This document shows positions 17,815 to 28,691 of a stretch of DNA of 64,000 nucleotides, in pieces. Made by a program: the position numbers and the translations under genes. The notes beneath the pieces are model-generated. The model did no database searches. It saw only the letters and a program-made list of their open reading frames with translations, and was not told the origin of the DNA. This stretch comes from Demequina silvatica. Its GTDB lineage: Bacteria > Actinomycetota > Actinomycetes > Actinomycetales > Demequinaceae. Position 1 is the stretch's first letter; each line of letters begins with the position of its first letter. The stretch covers positions 62,001 to 126,000 of the forward strand of contig NZ_BBMA01000005.1 of NCBI RefSeq assembly GCF_000971215.1, written 5' to 3'.

Positions 17815-17830
17815 GTATAACTGGTTATAC
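17815..17830. promoter_or_regulatory. Toxin-antitoxin operator palindrome
   Basis: GTATAACTGGTTATAC, a 7-2-7 perfect inverted repeat, 8 bp upstream of the antitoxin start. It is AT-rich against the background and also supplies the likely -10 region, so bound antitoxin would block RNA polymerase. Confidence 0.85.
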
Positions 17831-17851
17831 CGCTCCTCGGAAGATCGCGTG

Positions 17852-18682
17852 CTACTCGACCGGGATGCCCACCGCAAGCACGTGCGTCTCCGCGATGGTG
17901 CCGTCCTTGGCGGCCCGCACCTGGAGGATCGTGGTCGACGCGGGCGACGGCCAGATGGCGCCCCAGCGGTGAGCGGGCATCCCGAGGGCGACGCCCACGA
18001 TCGACTTGATCGCGACCGCGTGCGACACCAGCGCGATCCCGCGCGGAACGTCGCGCCCGCCCATGCACTCGGCGGCGTGCTCGCGCGCGAGCGCCTCGAC
18101 CACCGCGTGCCCGCGCGGGCCCACCCGGGAGATCGACTCGCCGCCCGGCGCCGCCACCTCCGCCCGGCGCCACTCGTGGATCGCGTCGCCGTCGCGCGCG
18201 ATGATCTCGGGGACGGTGAGGCCCTCCCACGCGCCGAACTCGACCTCGCGCAGGCCCGCGTCGGTCTCGACGTGCGCACCGACGCGCCGGCCCAGCGCGC
18301 CGGCCGTCTCCTGCGTGCGCACCATCGGCGAGGCGATCACCCGCGTGACGTGCGGGAGCTGCACCCAGGTGCGGCGCCCCATCCCGTAGACCAGGTCGGC
18401 GGCCTTCGCGGCCTGCACCCGACCGGCGGCGCTCAACGCCGGTCCTGGCACTCCGCCGCCGGACATGCGGCGCTGCTCGGTGTGCTCGGTCACGCCGTGG
18501 CGCACCAGGACGAGCGTGAGCGGCGCGACCAGGTTCGCCTCGTCGGGTGCGAAGGGCGACTGCACGCGCACGGGGGACGATGCGGCGCGCGCCTCTCCCG
18601 CGGCGTCGCCGCCGAGGTCGGTGCCGTCGTCGTAGCGGTGCCCGCGGTGCGGGACCGGGGGCTCGACCTGGGTGTCGCTCAC
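17852..18682 (-). CDS. Histidine phosphatase (phosphoglycerate-mutase superfamily)
   Basis: A 276-residue protein starting at GTG 18682, overlapping the zinc-ribbon gene stop (GTGA). The catalytic motif is LVLVRHGVTEH; the second histidine lies in GIALVSHAVAIKSIV, and the acidic residue in EVEFGAWEGLTVPEI. In mycobacteria the gene in this place encodes a fusion of RNase H and an acid/alpha-ribazole phosphatase domain. Here the first 60 or so residues are a low-complexity stretch (motif copy 18575-18584 gives RAASSPV) with no RNase H fold, so only the phosphatase half is present. Confidence 0.88.
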   Translation of the reverse strand: MSDTQVEPPVPHRGHRYDDGTDLGGDAAGEARAASSPVRVQSPFAPDEANLVAPLTLVLVRHGVTEHTEQRRMSGGGVPGPALSAAGRVQAAKAADLVYGMGRRTWVQLPHVTRVIASPMVRTQETAGALGRRVGAHVETDAGLREVEFGAWEGLTVPEIIARDGDAIHEWRRAEVAAPGGESISRVGPRGHAVVEALAREHAAECMGGRDVPRGIALVSHAVAIKSIVGVALGMPAHRWGAIWPSPASTTILQVRAAKDGTIAETHVLAVGIPVE

Positions 18683-19413
18683 TTCGCGCCGCGCACGAGG
18701 ATGCGCCCGCACTCCTCGCAGCGGACGATCGCGTCGGGCGCCTTGGTCTCGATGTCGCGCAAGTCGCCCGGGTTCAGGACGGTGCGGCAGCCGAGGCACT
18801 GCCCCTGCGCGAGCGCGGCAGCGCCGATGCCGCCCTGCGCGGCGCGGAGCTTGTCGTACAGCGCGAGCAGGGTCGCGTCGATGCCGTCGACCACCAGGTT
18901 GCGGTCGCGCTCGAGCGTCGCGACCTCCTCGTCGATCTCGTTCCACGCGGCGTCCCGCTCGGCGGCGAGCTCCTCGACCTGCGCGGTGATCGCGTCGACC
19001 TGCTCCTTCGCGGACGCGTGCTCGCCCTCGGCGGCCTCGAGCGCCTCCATGGCCTCGAGCTCGACCTCCTCGAGCGCGGACTGGCGGCGGCCGAGCACCT
19101 CGAGCTCCGACTGGAGCGCCTGGAGGTCCTTGGGGCTCCCCTGACCCGCGGAGAGGCGGGCGTTGTCGCGCGCGGCGCGGTCGCGGACCACCTGGACGTC
19201 GTCCTCCGCCTTCTGGACGGCCCGGCGCAGGTCGGACACACGGGTCGCGGTCGCGACGCGGGCCTCGTCGAGGTCCTTGAGGCGCGACTCGAGCTCCGCG
19301 ATCTGGGTGAGGACGGGCAGGTGGTCGCGACGGTGACGCGCCTGCTGGGCGCGCAGGTCGATGTCCTGCACGTCGAGGAGGCGGATCTGGTCGGCGGCGG
19401 GTGCAGAGGGCAC
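18679..19413 (-). CDS. Coiled-coil zinc-ribbon protein (C4-type, CT398-like)
   Basis: A 244-residue protein of an actinobacteria-wide family. A long heptad-rich coiled coil (about 15-180: ESRLKDLDEARVATA, LQSELEVLGRRQSALEE, EQVDAITAQVEELAAERD) is followed by a C-terminal zinc ribbon with CLGC and CEEC. GTG 19413 is chosen with GGAG upstream. The family is thought to act as an adaptor or nucleic-acid binding protein, but its role is unproven. It sits between Nif3-like and histidine phosphatase genes, the conserved order. Confidence 0.9.
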   Translation of the reverse strand: MPSAPAADQIRLLDVQDIDLRAQQARHRRDHLPVLTQIAELESRLKDLDEARVATATRVSDLRRAVQKAEDDVQVVRDRAARDNARLSAGQGSPKDLQALQSELEVLGRRQSALEEVELEAMEALEAAEGEHASAKEQVDAITAQVEELAAERDAAWNEIDEEVATLERDRNLVVDGIDATLLALYDKLRAAQGGIGAAALAQGQCLGCRTVLNPGDLRDIETKAPDAIVRCEECGRILVRGAK

Positions 19414-19429
19414 GTGTACTCCTTGCGCG

Positions 19430-20242
19430 CTAGAAGCGCGCGGTCCAAGGGTCGGTGGTGAGGGTGGAGACGAGGGTGTCGATGCCGGTCGCGTCGCCGA
19501 GGTACTCGGCGGCGGCCTCCAGCCACGTCCACTCGGACGCGTAATGGGCGACGTCGACAAGGTAGGGGCGGCCGTTGCCGAGCAGCGCGGTCTCGCGCGC
19601 GTCGGAGGCCGGGTGGTGGCGGAGGTCCGCCGTGAGGTAGACGTCCGCGCCGGCCTCGCGGGCGGCGGCGAGGAACGAGTCGCCCGAGCCGCCCACCACG
19701 GCCACGGTCTGCACCGTGCCGTCGAGATCCCCGGCGACGCGCACGCCATGCGCCGTCTCGGGCAGCACGGAGGCGGCCCGCTCGGCGAACTGTCGCAGGC
19801 TGATGGGGGCGTCAAGGCGACCGATCCGGCCGGTCCCTTGCTCCGCATCGTCCCTCAGCGGGACCAGGGGAAGCGCGCCGGAGACGCCCAGCACGGTCGC
19901 CAGGGCCTCCGCGACGCCGGTGCCGGCGTGATCCGCGTTGGTGTGGGCGTTGTAGAGCGCGATGCCGTTCTCGATGAGCGCGTGGATGACGGCGCCCTTC
20001 GGGGTGCCCGCGTGGACCGTGGTGACGCCGCGCAGCAGCAGCGGGTGATGGGTGACGATGAGGTCGCATCCGGCCTCGATCGCCTCCTGCACCACGGCCA
20101 TGGTGGGGTCGACGGCGAACAGCGCGCGCGTGACGGTCGCGTCCGCACGCCCGACCGTGAGGCCGTTGACGTCCCAGTCCTCCGCGAGGTCGAGGGGGAA
20201 GCGACTCTCGAGCGCATCCATCACATCGGCCACAGAGGTCAT
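19430..20242 (-). CDS. Nif3-like dinuclear metal centre protein
   Basis: A 270-residue Nif3/YbgI-family protein, which forms a toroidal hexamer with two metal ions per subunit. Metal-ligand regions are seen: DLIVTHHPLLLRG, ALYNAHTNADHAGTGVAEAL and the C-terminal YLVDVAHYASEW. The biochemical function is unknown; a GTP cyclohydrolase-like or metal chaperone role has been suggested for the family. It shares an operon with the zinc-ribbon protein (16-bp gap). Dispersed motif copy 19844-19853 encodes VPLRDDAEQG. Confidence 0.92.
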   Translation of the reverse strand: MTSVADVMDALESRFPLDLAEDWDVNGLTVGRADATVTRALFAVDPTMAVVQEAIEAGCDLIVTHHPLLLRGVTTVHAGTPKGAVIHALIENGIALYNAHTNADHAGTGVAEALATVLGVSGALPLVPLRDDAEQGTGRIGRLDAPISLRQFAERAASVLPETAHGVRVAGDLDGTVQTVAVVGGSGDSFLAAAREAGADVYLTADLRHHPASDARETALLGNGRPYLVDVAHYASEWTWLEAAAEYLGDATGIDTLVSTLTTDPWTARF

Positions 20243-20252
20243 GCGGACAAGG

Positions 20253-21101
20253 CTACTCGGTGGCGCCGCCCTCGGCCTTCGAGCGGCGGGGCTTCTTGGT
20301 GGCCGGCGCCGGCGTCTGATGCGGCAGGCCCGACAGCCCGGCGGACGGCTGGGACAGGCCGTCGATCTTGGCCTCGAGCTCGCCGATCCGCGCGAGCAGC
20401 TGCGAGCGGGTGACCTCCTCGCGCTGCTCCTCGCGAGCCTCGTCCTCGCCCTGCGTGAGGCTCACGAACCAGGCGGCGACGGAGGCGGTGACGATGCCGA
20501 TGAGGGCGATGCCCAGCAGCATGAGCACCGTCGCGATGACGCGACCCTGCACGGTCACGGGCGCGAGGTCGCCGTAGCCGACCGTGGTGACCGTGACCAT
20601 CGCCCACCACAGCGCGTCGCCGAAGTTGACGATCTGCGCATCCTGGTGGCCGCGTTCCGCGTCGAGCATCGCGACGGACGCGATCCACAGGAGCAGCAGC
20701 ACGGCGATGATCACGGCCTGCGTGGACTTCACCACGCCCTTGCGGCTCGCGAGCATGGTGCCCGAGGCGAAGACGCTCAGCACCTTGAGCGGGCGCGCGG
20801 CCGGGATGATGACCGCGATCACGTCGAGCGGGTGCGTGAGGAGGAACCTGAAGCGCTGCTCGTGGAGCGCGACGCGGATCACGAGGTCCACCAGGAAGAT
20901 CGCCCAGATGATGCCCTGGATGGTGAGCAGCGTCGCACGGACGCTGCCCGGCAGCTCCTCGCGCCAGACGATGCGCGCGGACCACACCACCAGGAAGGCG
21001 AACGCGAGCGCCGCCATCGCTCCGTCCGCGCGCTTGGCGAACGCGTTGTACTTCTCGCCTTTGCGCAGGCCGCCCTCATGCTCCTCGAGGTCGAATGACA
21101 C
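20253..21101 (-). CDS. Voltage-gated-type potassium channel
   Basis: A 282-residue six-helix ion channel. The selectivity filter is TTVGYGDLAP (TVGYGD at 173-178) between pore helix and the last membrane segment. Preceding helices include a short S4-like stretch with Arg/Lys (AARPLKVLSVFASG, MLASRKGVVKS). A C-terminal coiled coil (SQLLARIGELEAKIDGLSQ) probably tetramerises the channel, and a basic tail follows. No RCK domain is present. It should conduct K+ and set membrane potential. Confidence 0.92.
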   Translation of the reverse strand: MSFDLEEHEGGLRKGEKYNAFAKRADGAMAALAFAFLVVWSARIVWREELPGSVRATLLTIQGIIWAIFLVDLVIRVALHEQRFRFLLTHPLDVIAVIIPAARPLKVLSVFASGTMLASRKGVVKSTQAVIIAVLLLLWIASVAMLDAERGHQDAQIVNFGDALWWAMVTVTTVGYGDLAPVTVQGRVIATVLMLLGIALIGIVTASVAAWFVSLTQGEDEAREEQREEVTRSQLLARIGELEAKIDGLSQPSAGLSGLPHQTPAPATKKPRRSKAEGGATE

Positions 21102-21163
21102 CGGATGCTCCCCTCGCCCGTGACTGGTTCGAGGCTAGCGCGGGCGGCAAGGGCGTCCGCAGG

Positions 21164-21538
21164 TCACGCGCGCACGTGGCCGGGGATCTCCTCGAGGCTG
21201 AAGTAGACCGGGATGCCGCGATCGCGCGCGATGGCGACGTCCTGGTCGGCGCCCTTCGAGTCGCCGGGCAGGCGGAGGACGGCGTCGCAGTGCGCGAGCA
21301 GGCGCTCCGCGGTGGGGTACATCACCTGCGCGGCGAGCGGGTCCTGCGGGCCGTCCGCGCCGGCGCTGCGAAGCACGGGCAGGGCGACCCACTCGCCGAT
21401 CATCGGGACGTGGCCCGCGGCGAAGACGGGCCATGCCGCCTCCTCGAGGCGCTCGAGGTTGCGCGCCATGAGGGCGGGGTCGCCTCCGGTTCCGGAGGCG
21501 TAGGGACCGGCGATGAGGATGAGCATGGGTGTGTTCAT
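21164..21538 (-). CDS. DUF4406-like protein (nucleoside 2-deoxyribosyltransferase fold)
   Basis: A 124-residue single-domain protein. LILIAGPYASG at the start and LAHCDAVLRLPGDSKGADQD plus VAIARDRGIPVYFS near the end match the DUF4406 group, which resembles nucleoside 2-deoxyribosyltransferases in fold. The catalytic acidic residue common to true transferases is not obvious. ATG 21538 fits; a longer frame upstream crosses the divergent promoter. The catalytic role is unknown. Confidence 0.75.
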   Translation of the reverse strand: MNTPMLILIAGPYASGTGGDPALMARNLERLEEAAWPVFAAGHVPMIGEWVALPVLRSAGADGPQDPLAAQVMYPTAERLLAHCDAVLRLPGDSKGADQDVAIARDRGIPVYFSLEEIPGHVRA

Positions 21539-21593
21539 GAACGCACTGTAGGCACAATCATGCAAGAATGTGAAGAAGTCGGAAGGAATCGGA

Positions 21594-22370
21594 ATGCTGG
21601 CAGCGTCACGACGGTCGCTTCTCCTAAACCGCCTCGCCCGCGACGGGCGCATCGTCGCGAAGGACCTGGCCGTCGAGCTGGGCGTCTCGGAGGACACCAT
21701 CCGTCGCGACCTGCGCGAGCTCGACGCGGAGGGGCTCGCGGTCCGCGTCTACGGCGGTGCCCTGCCGGCGTCGCCGGCCGTAGCGGACTATGCGGCGCGC
21801 ACCCGGGTGGCGCCCGACAGCAAGTCGCGGGTCGCCGCGGCGGCCGCCGGCCTCATCACGCCCGGGATGACGGTGATCCTCGACGGTGGCACCACGGCTC
21901 TCGCGACGGTGGCCGCGCTCCCCCGTGACCTGGACTGCACGATCATCACGCACAGCGTCACCGTCGCCGCGGCGCTGCTCGAGCACCGCGCTCCCGTGCT
22001 GGTGATCGGCGGACCGCTGTTCAAGCACTCGGCGGTGGCATGCGGGGCGGCGGCCGCAGAGGCGGCTCTCGGCGTGAGCGCGGACCTGTTCCTGCTGGGC
22101 GTCACGGGCGTGCATGCGGACGCGGGGCTCACCACGGGCGACGCCGACGAGGCCGCGATGAAGCGGACGCTCTCATCGCGCGCAGCGGAGACCTACGTGA
22201 TGGCCAGCGAGGAGAAGATCGGCGCGGCGTCGCGCTTCGCGGTGCTGGGTCTGGATGAGGTGACCGGGGTGATCACGGACGCCGATCCGTCGCTGGCGTC
22301 CATGCGGGCGCTGGCCGATGCCGGAGTGCGGCTTGTGGGTGCCGGCGTCGCTCCGGGGGGCCGCGCCTAG
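21594..22370 (+). CDS. DeoR/GlpR-family transcriptional regulator
   Basis: A 258-residue repressor of the DeoR family, which typically senses phosphorylated sugars. The HTH is GRIVAKDLAVELGVSEDTIR followed by RDLRELDAEGLAVRVYGGAL, the classical signature. The sensor domain has GMTVILDGGTTALATVAAL, THSVTVAAALLEHRAPVLVI and FLLGVTGVHADAGLTT. ATG 21594 with GGAAGGA upstream is taken; a start at 21570 would use a poorer site. It is divergent from the DUF4406 gene with only 55 bp between starts. No sugar pathway lies next to it, so its target is unclear. Confidence 0.9.
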   Translation: MLAASRRSLLLNRLARDGRIVAKDLAVELGVSEDTIRRDLRELDAEGLAVRVYGGALPASPAVADYAARTRVAPDSKSRVAAAAAGLITPGMTVILDGGTTALATVAALPRDLDCTIITHSVTVAAALLEHRAPVLVIGGPLFKHSAVACGAAAAEAALGVSADLFLLGVTGVHADAGLTTGDADEAAMKRTLSSRAAETYVMASEEKIGAASRFAVLGLDEVTGVITDADPSLASMRALADAGVRLVGAGVAPGGRA

Positions 22371-23104
22371 GAGTCGTCGCCTGCGTTGGGGGCCGACCGG
22401 TCGACGATGGGGCCACCTGTGCTCGACCTGCTCATGACGCTCGCCTTGATCTCGATGTCCGCCAGGCCCAGGGCCGGATCGGCGTTCGCGAGGGCCTCTC
22501 GTACCCGCGCGACCTCGGCCTCGAGGAACTGCGCGCCGTCAACGCCGAGGTGGAGCCGCGCACCGTTGTATTCGGGACCCCAGGAGACGATGTGCGTGTC
22601 ACGCGCCCAGTCGCCGACCACGTGGTCACCGATCAGCTCCGTGGCCGCCTTGAGGTCGGTGATCGAGTGGTCGACCTGGACCACCGTGAACAACGACGCG
22701 TCGCCGACGAGCTCGAGGACGCGCTGCTCGGCCTCGGCGACGCTGCGGGTCACGGTGTTGACCACGACCACGTTGCCGGAGATGTAGCACCCGCCCCACT
22801 CCTCGGGATGCTTGGCGAAGGCCGTGAACTCCATCTTGTTCGCGGCACGAATCACAGCGCGAGGCGTCGGCTGAAGGCCGTACCAGCGCACGCCCGGCGG
22901 TTCGGCGCTCGATGAGGCCTGTGGCGCCGGGCTCGCGAGGGCCGCCACGTCGGCGACCTGCACGCTGGCGTCCGGCGTGCTCGACGCCACGGCGTCCGGC
23001 GACCCCTCGGGTTCGGACCCGGCCGTGCAACCGGCCAACGCGATCGCCAGTGCGACCGCGGCCACCGCGGACCGGTACCGCCGGACATGAGCATGAGAAT
23101 CCAT
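22367..23104 (-). CDS. Hypothetical lipoprotein
   Basis: A 245-residue lipoprotein: basic start (HVRRYRS), hydrophobic core, lipobox ALAGC, then a Ser/Pro/Ala linker of about 45 residues. The mature domain has VVVVNTVTRSVAEAEQRVLE, DHSITDLKAATELIGDHVVG and ARLHLGVDGAQFLEAEVARV. No family is recognised. Its stop overlaps the convergent DeoR gene stop (CTAG). It is probably anchored on the outer face of the membrane. Confidence 0.8.
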   Translation of the reverse strand: MDSHAHVRRYRSAVAAVALAIALAGCTAGSEPEGSPDAVASSTPDASVQVADVAALASPAPQASSSAEPPGVRWYGLQPTPRAVIRAANKMEFTAFAKHPEEWGGCYISGNVVVVNTVTRSVAEAEQRVLELVGDASLFTVVQVDHSITDLKAATELIGDHVVGDWARDTHIVSWGPEYNGARLHLGVDGAQFLEAEVARVREALANADPALGLADIEIKASVMSRSSTGGPIVDRSAPNAGDDS

Positions 23105-23204
23105 TGTCGCCCCCTCGGATCGTGCTCCGGACACTAGCGGGGAGCGCGTGCGCGGCGAGGGATGTCCTCAGGCGTTTCGCCTGGTAATGACGTTATGCAG
23201 TGAG

Positions 23205-23281
23205 TGGTGGGCCCTGCCGGACTCGAACCGACGACACCTGCGGTGTAAACGCAGTGCTCTAACCAACTGAGCTAAGGGCCC
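23205..23281 (-). tRNA. tRNA-Val (anticodon TAC)
   Basis: A 74-nt cloverleaf with acceptor stem GGGCCCT/GGGCCC, D-arm AGCTCAGTTGGTTAGAGC, anticodon stem CTGCG/CGCAG with loop TTTACAC (anticodon TAC), and T-arm GGTTCGAGTCC. Discriminator A is followed by an encoded CCA (23205-23207 on the plus strand). Confidence 0.97.
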
Positions 23282-23415
23282 GCGGACCATTGTGGCAGGT
23301 GCGGAGGGTCGCTCCATGCGCGCCGCGGCGGGCGCCGCGCCACCCGGAGGCGTGGGCGCACCCGGTCCGCTGATAAGCCGCAGCAGAAGTCTGGCCCGCG
23401 ATCAGCACCGGCGTA

Positions 23416-24063
23416 TCAGCGGAGCGCGGCGACCATGAGCGCGGCCGCTCCTGCGAGCGCCCAGCTGACCAGCGAACCGACGAGGAACTCCTCGAGGGCC
23501 GAGCCTCGCCCTCGATCGTCCGAGATCTCAGGGAAGCGTCCGATGCCCTTGGCCGCCATCAGTCCGACGATCACGGCCTCGGCGCCCACCAACGCGAGCG
23601 CCGCGATGAGCCAGCGCTCGAGAGGCCCGATCACTCGACCACCGCGAAGGTGCGCCACCGCACGAGGCGGCGGTGCATCGTCCCGCGGCGCGGCCCTGGC
23701 ACGAGCGATCACGTCACGGCACACGTCATTGGACGTGCGCGACAACAGCACGGCAACGCCGAGACCCGCAATGATCGCCGCCGCCGGGTCCGGACCGCCA
23801 TCTGCCAGGAGCAGCAGCCCCCCTACGACCACCAGCACGCCCATGGCGACGTCCGCGCCGGTGCGCCAACGCAGCACCCACCACGCGCCGGCACCCGCGC
23901 TCACCGCAGCGGCGCCCCACGGCCCGACCGCACCGGCGACACCCGCGGCCGTCACGGCGAGCACCAGCCACGCCGAGGTCGCCGCGACGAGCGTCCGACC
24001 GCGCAGCCACCACCCGAGCACCTCGACGCTCGCGACCGCTGCGACCAGGACCGCCGCCGTCAC
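23416..24063 (-). CDS. Membrane protein paired with SatD (DUF3307-like C-terminus)
   Basis: A 215-residue protein with about six membrane segments. The C-terminal part (GPLERWLIAALALVGAEAV, then GLMAAKGIGRFPEISD and EEFLVGSLVSWALAG) matches the end of DUF3307-type proteins that accompany SatD. The start overlaps the SatD stop by ATGA, so translation is coupled. A near-copy of the dispersed motif (23674-23683) encodes APRDDAPPPR in the cytoplasmic loop. The function is unknown. Confidence 0.78.
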   Translation of the reverse strand: MTAAVLVAAVASVEVLGWWLRGRTLVAATSAWLVLAVTAAGVAGAVGPWGAAAVSAGAGAWWVLRWRTGADVAMGVLVVVGGLLLLADGGPDPAAAIIAGLGVAVLLSRTSNDVCRDVIARARAAPRDDAPPPRAVAHLRGGRVIGPLERWLIAALALVGAEAVIVGLMAAKGIGRFPEISDDRGRGSALEEFLVGSLVSWALAGAAALMVAALR

Positions 24064-24677
24064 GCCGGGACCGCCGACATCACCACGAGCGCGTCACGCA
24101 GCGCGATCGCGCCCGACCGATGAGCGGCCTGCGAGACCGCCGCCTGGCTGATGGACTCGCGCGCGGCGATCTCGCTCTGCCTCTCACCCTCGAGGAGAGC
24201 CGCAGCGATGCGCCGCTCCCGTGCCTTCATGCGACCCAGCACATGGTCACGCAGGAGGAGCGTCGACGAGGCCATGCCCCCATGGTCGCCCGACCCTCCG
24301 ACACACCAGGCGCGCACCTCGCCGCCGGCGTCCTCGCGCCGATGCGCCTCCTCGATGGCCTCGCGCGCGCGCCACCAGGCGCTGCCATCGGAGATGTCCC
24401 CTTCGACGGCGACCACCTCGCCCAGGCCGATGCCCGCGCGCACCTCGACCTCGTCGGGCAGCACGAGCGCGGCGACGGTGGTGACGCGGATGGCGTCAGC
24501 AAGACTCGCATAGATGCCCTGGAACTCGTCCCCCACGGTGGCGCCGAGCGGCCGGACGACGTCCGCGGACCGCTCCGCGCGCGCGAAGGCGTCGAGGACG
24601 GCCTCCTGCGCACCTGCGCGGTCTGCGAGAGCGCGCGAGCGCACGATGTCCACGATGACGGCCGCCACAGCATCCAT
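24060..24677 (-). CDS. SatD-family protein
   Basis: A 205-residue SatD-like protein. The N-terminal two thirds (AVIVDIVRSRALADRAG, GDEFQGIYASLADAIRV, VEVRAGIGLGEV) resemble a cyclase-like fold. The C-terminus carries an HTH (GERQSEIAARESISQAAVSQ) that can bind DNA. SatD was named from an acid-tolerance locus, but its activity is unknown. It is translationally coupled to a DUF3307-like membrane protein, a recurrent pair. A strong AT-rich inverted repeat in its promoter (24694-24714) suggests autoregulation. Confidence 0.83.
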   Translation of the reverse strand: MDAVAAVIVDIVRSRALADRAGAQEAVLDAFARAERSADVVRPLGATVGDEFQGIYASLADAIRVTTVAALVLPDEVEVRAGIGLGEVVAVEGDISDGSAWWRAREAIEEAHRREDAGGEVRAWCVGGSGDHGGMASSTLLLRDHVLGRMKARERRIAAALLEGERQSEIAARESISQAAVSQAAHRSGAIALRDALVVMSAVPA

Positions 24678-24693
24678 GCAGCCCACATTAACA

Positions 24694-24714
24694 CTTATAT
24701 GCGTAAGATATAAG
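24694..24714. promoter_or_regulatory. Inverted repeat in the SatD promoter
   Basis: CTTATAT-gcgtaag-ATATAAG, perfect 7-bp arms, 17 bp upstream of the SatD start. The block is strikingly AT-rich for this genome and overlaps the likely -10 element, so it probably combines promoter and operator. The HTH of SatD itself is the obvious candidate to bind. Confidence 0.72.
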
Positions 24715-24746
24715 CAGTTACGCGGAGCGGTCTGCGATCACCGGGC

Positions 24747-25211
24747 TCAACCGAGCAGGAAGCTCACCGCGGACCGGTATTCGGCGAGGTCACGTGCCTC
24801 GCCCTCGGGGTTGACGATCGCCCAGCGCACGGTTCCGGAGGCGTCCACCAGGTAGGAGCCGCGGCCCGCGAGCCCCTTGTGCGGGTTGAACACGCCGTAC
24901 TGGCGCGAGACCTCACCGTGGGGCCAGAAGTCGGACAGCAGGTCCGCCTTGTAGGAGTGGGTGTCCGCCCACGCCTTGAGCGTGTAGACGGAGTCGCAGC
25001 TCACCACGATCACCCGGAGATCGTCTCGGCCGAGCAGGTCGTCGGCGCTGCGCAGGTCGATGAGCTCGTTGGTGCACGTGTCGGAGAACGCGAACGGCAC
25101 GAAGACCAGGAGGTACGCCGTGCCGGCGAGGTCCTCGGTGGTCACGGTCCGGCCGTGGGTGTCCGTCATGCGGAACGCGGGGGCCTGCTGGCCCACCAGG
25201 GGGTGGGTCAC
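24747..25211 (-). CDS. ahpE: AhpE-type peroxiredoxin
   Basis: A 154-residue peroxiredoxin that reduces peroxides. The peroxidatic cysteine is Cys46 in FAFSDTCTNEL, with the preceding Thr/Pro-type region (LLVFVPFAFS) typical of AhpE. GTG 25211 overlaps the DUF3052 stop (GTGA). The AhpE gene is found next to DUF3052 and aceE in mycobacteria as well. It is cytoplasmic and would protect the neighbouring pyruvate dehydrogenase metabolism from peroxide; this functional link is inference. Confidence 0.92.
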   Translation of the reverse strand: MTHPLVGQQAPAFRMTDTHGRTVTTEDLAGTAYLLVFVPFAFSDTCTNELIDLRSADDLLGRDDLRVIVVSCDSVYTLKAWADTHSYKADLLSDFWPHGEVSRQYGVFNPHKGLAGRGSYLVDASGTVRWAIVNPEGEARDLAEYRSAVSFLLG

Positions 25212-25636
25212 TTGGAGCGGCCCTTCTCGACCAGGTAGGTCGCGGTCCACTCGGAACCGATGACGAAGGTGGAGGTCGCGTGCAGGCCGGCGACGGAGGC
25301 CGCCTCCTGCACCTCGCGCGGAAGCACGTGGCCGTCCTGACCGGCCTTGGGGACGCACACGCAGACGGCCGCACCGTCGTCGAGCAGCGTCTGCGCGTCC
25401 ATGAGCAGGTCGGCGAGGTCGTCGTCGCCGTCGCGGAACCACACGAGCGTGCCGTCCGTGACGTCGCCGTAGTCCTCGTCGACAAGGTCCTCGCCCGTGA
25501 TGGACTCGATCGCCGCGCGGAAGTCCGCATCGGTGTCGTCGTCGTACCCGAACTCCTGAATGATCTGGCCGCTCTTCAGTCCGAGCTTGGCGACCACGGC
25601 GTCTACCGCCGCTTTCGCGTCCTCCTGCGTCGCCAC
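25208..25636 (-). CDS. DUF3052 family protein
   Basis: A 142-residue actinobacterial protein (DAVVAKLGLKSGQIIQEFGY at the start, DGTLVWFRDGDDDLADLLMD in the middle, GSEWTATYLVEKGRSK at the end). It is conserved beside aceE and ahpE. Its function is unknown; the fold of relatives is SAM-methyltransferase-like without catalytic residues. Translated with AhpE through a GTGA overlap. Confidence 0.88.
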   Translation of the reverse strand: MATQEDAKAAVDAVVAKLGLKSGQIIQEFGYDDDTDADFRAAIESITGEDLVDEDYGDVTDGTLVWFRDGDDDLADLLMDAQTLLDDGAAVCVCVPKAGQDGHVLPREVQEAASVAGLHATSTFVIGSEWTATYLVEKGRSK

Positions 25637-25967
25637 GGTGGCGGGACCCCCTTCATCGGTGCTTCACACGCCTGAGCATGTGCCTGGCGTCCACAGTAGA
25701 GGCACCGCGCGGCGCGGTGCAATCAACGCGCTGGTTCGGCGCGCCAGCGGCGCGGCGGGCGCCGCCCCGAACGCCACGCCGGGCGCACCCCAGGTCGCGT
25801 ACCGGTCGCGCCCCGGCCGCGGAACCATCGCCCGCTCCCGTGCGTAGCACCGTCGGCATGACAGTAACCTGGTCAGTGGCAAACAATGTGAGGAACGCCG
25901 GCCTACATGCTGCGCGAGCACCCCACTCATTAGGCGCGCCACCGCGCGCCCGACAGGAAGGTCACCT
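25637..25967. promoter_or_regulatory. Intergenic promoter region between DUF3052 and aceE
   Basis: 331 bp without a gene. GCACCGCG-CGG-CGCGGTGC (25702-25720) is a strong 8-3-8 hairpin that could act as an attenuator or a block between the divergent promoters. Further right the sequence becomes locally AT-rich (about 25855-25895, ATGACAGTAACCTGG and AACAATGTGAGG), the likely aceE promoter. A ribosome site AGGAAGG precedes the aceE GTG. No other reading frame here looks coding. Confidence 0.55.
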
Positions 25968-28682
<2,715 letters not shown>

Positions 28683-28691
28683 CCTAGCGGC

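Noticed and set aside
17221-17830. Mobile element around the toxin-antitoxin pair
   Set aside because: No transposase, integrase or flanking direct repeats were found, so only possible transfer is suggested.
21649-21660. GCATCGTCGCGA in the DeoR gene as a motif copy
   Set aside because: It is the conserved GRIVAKD of the DeoR helix-turn-helix, so protein conservation explains it.
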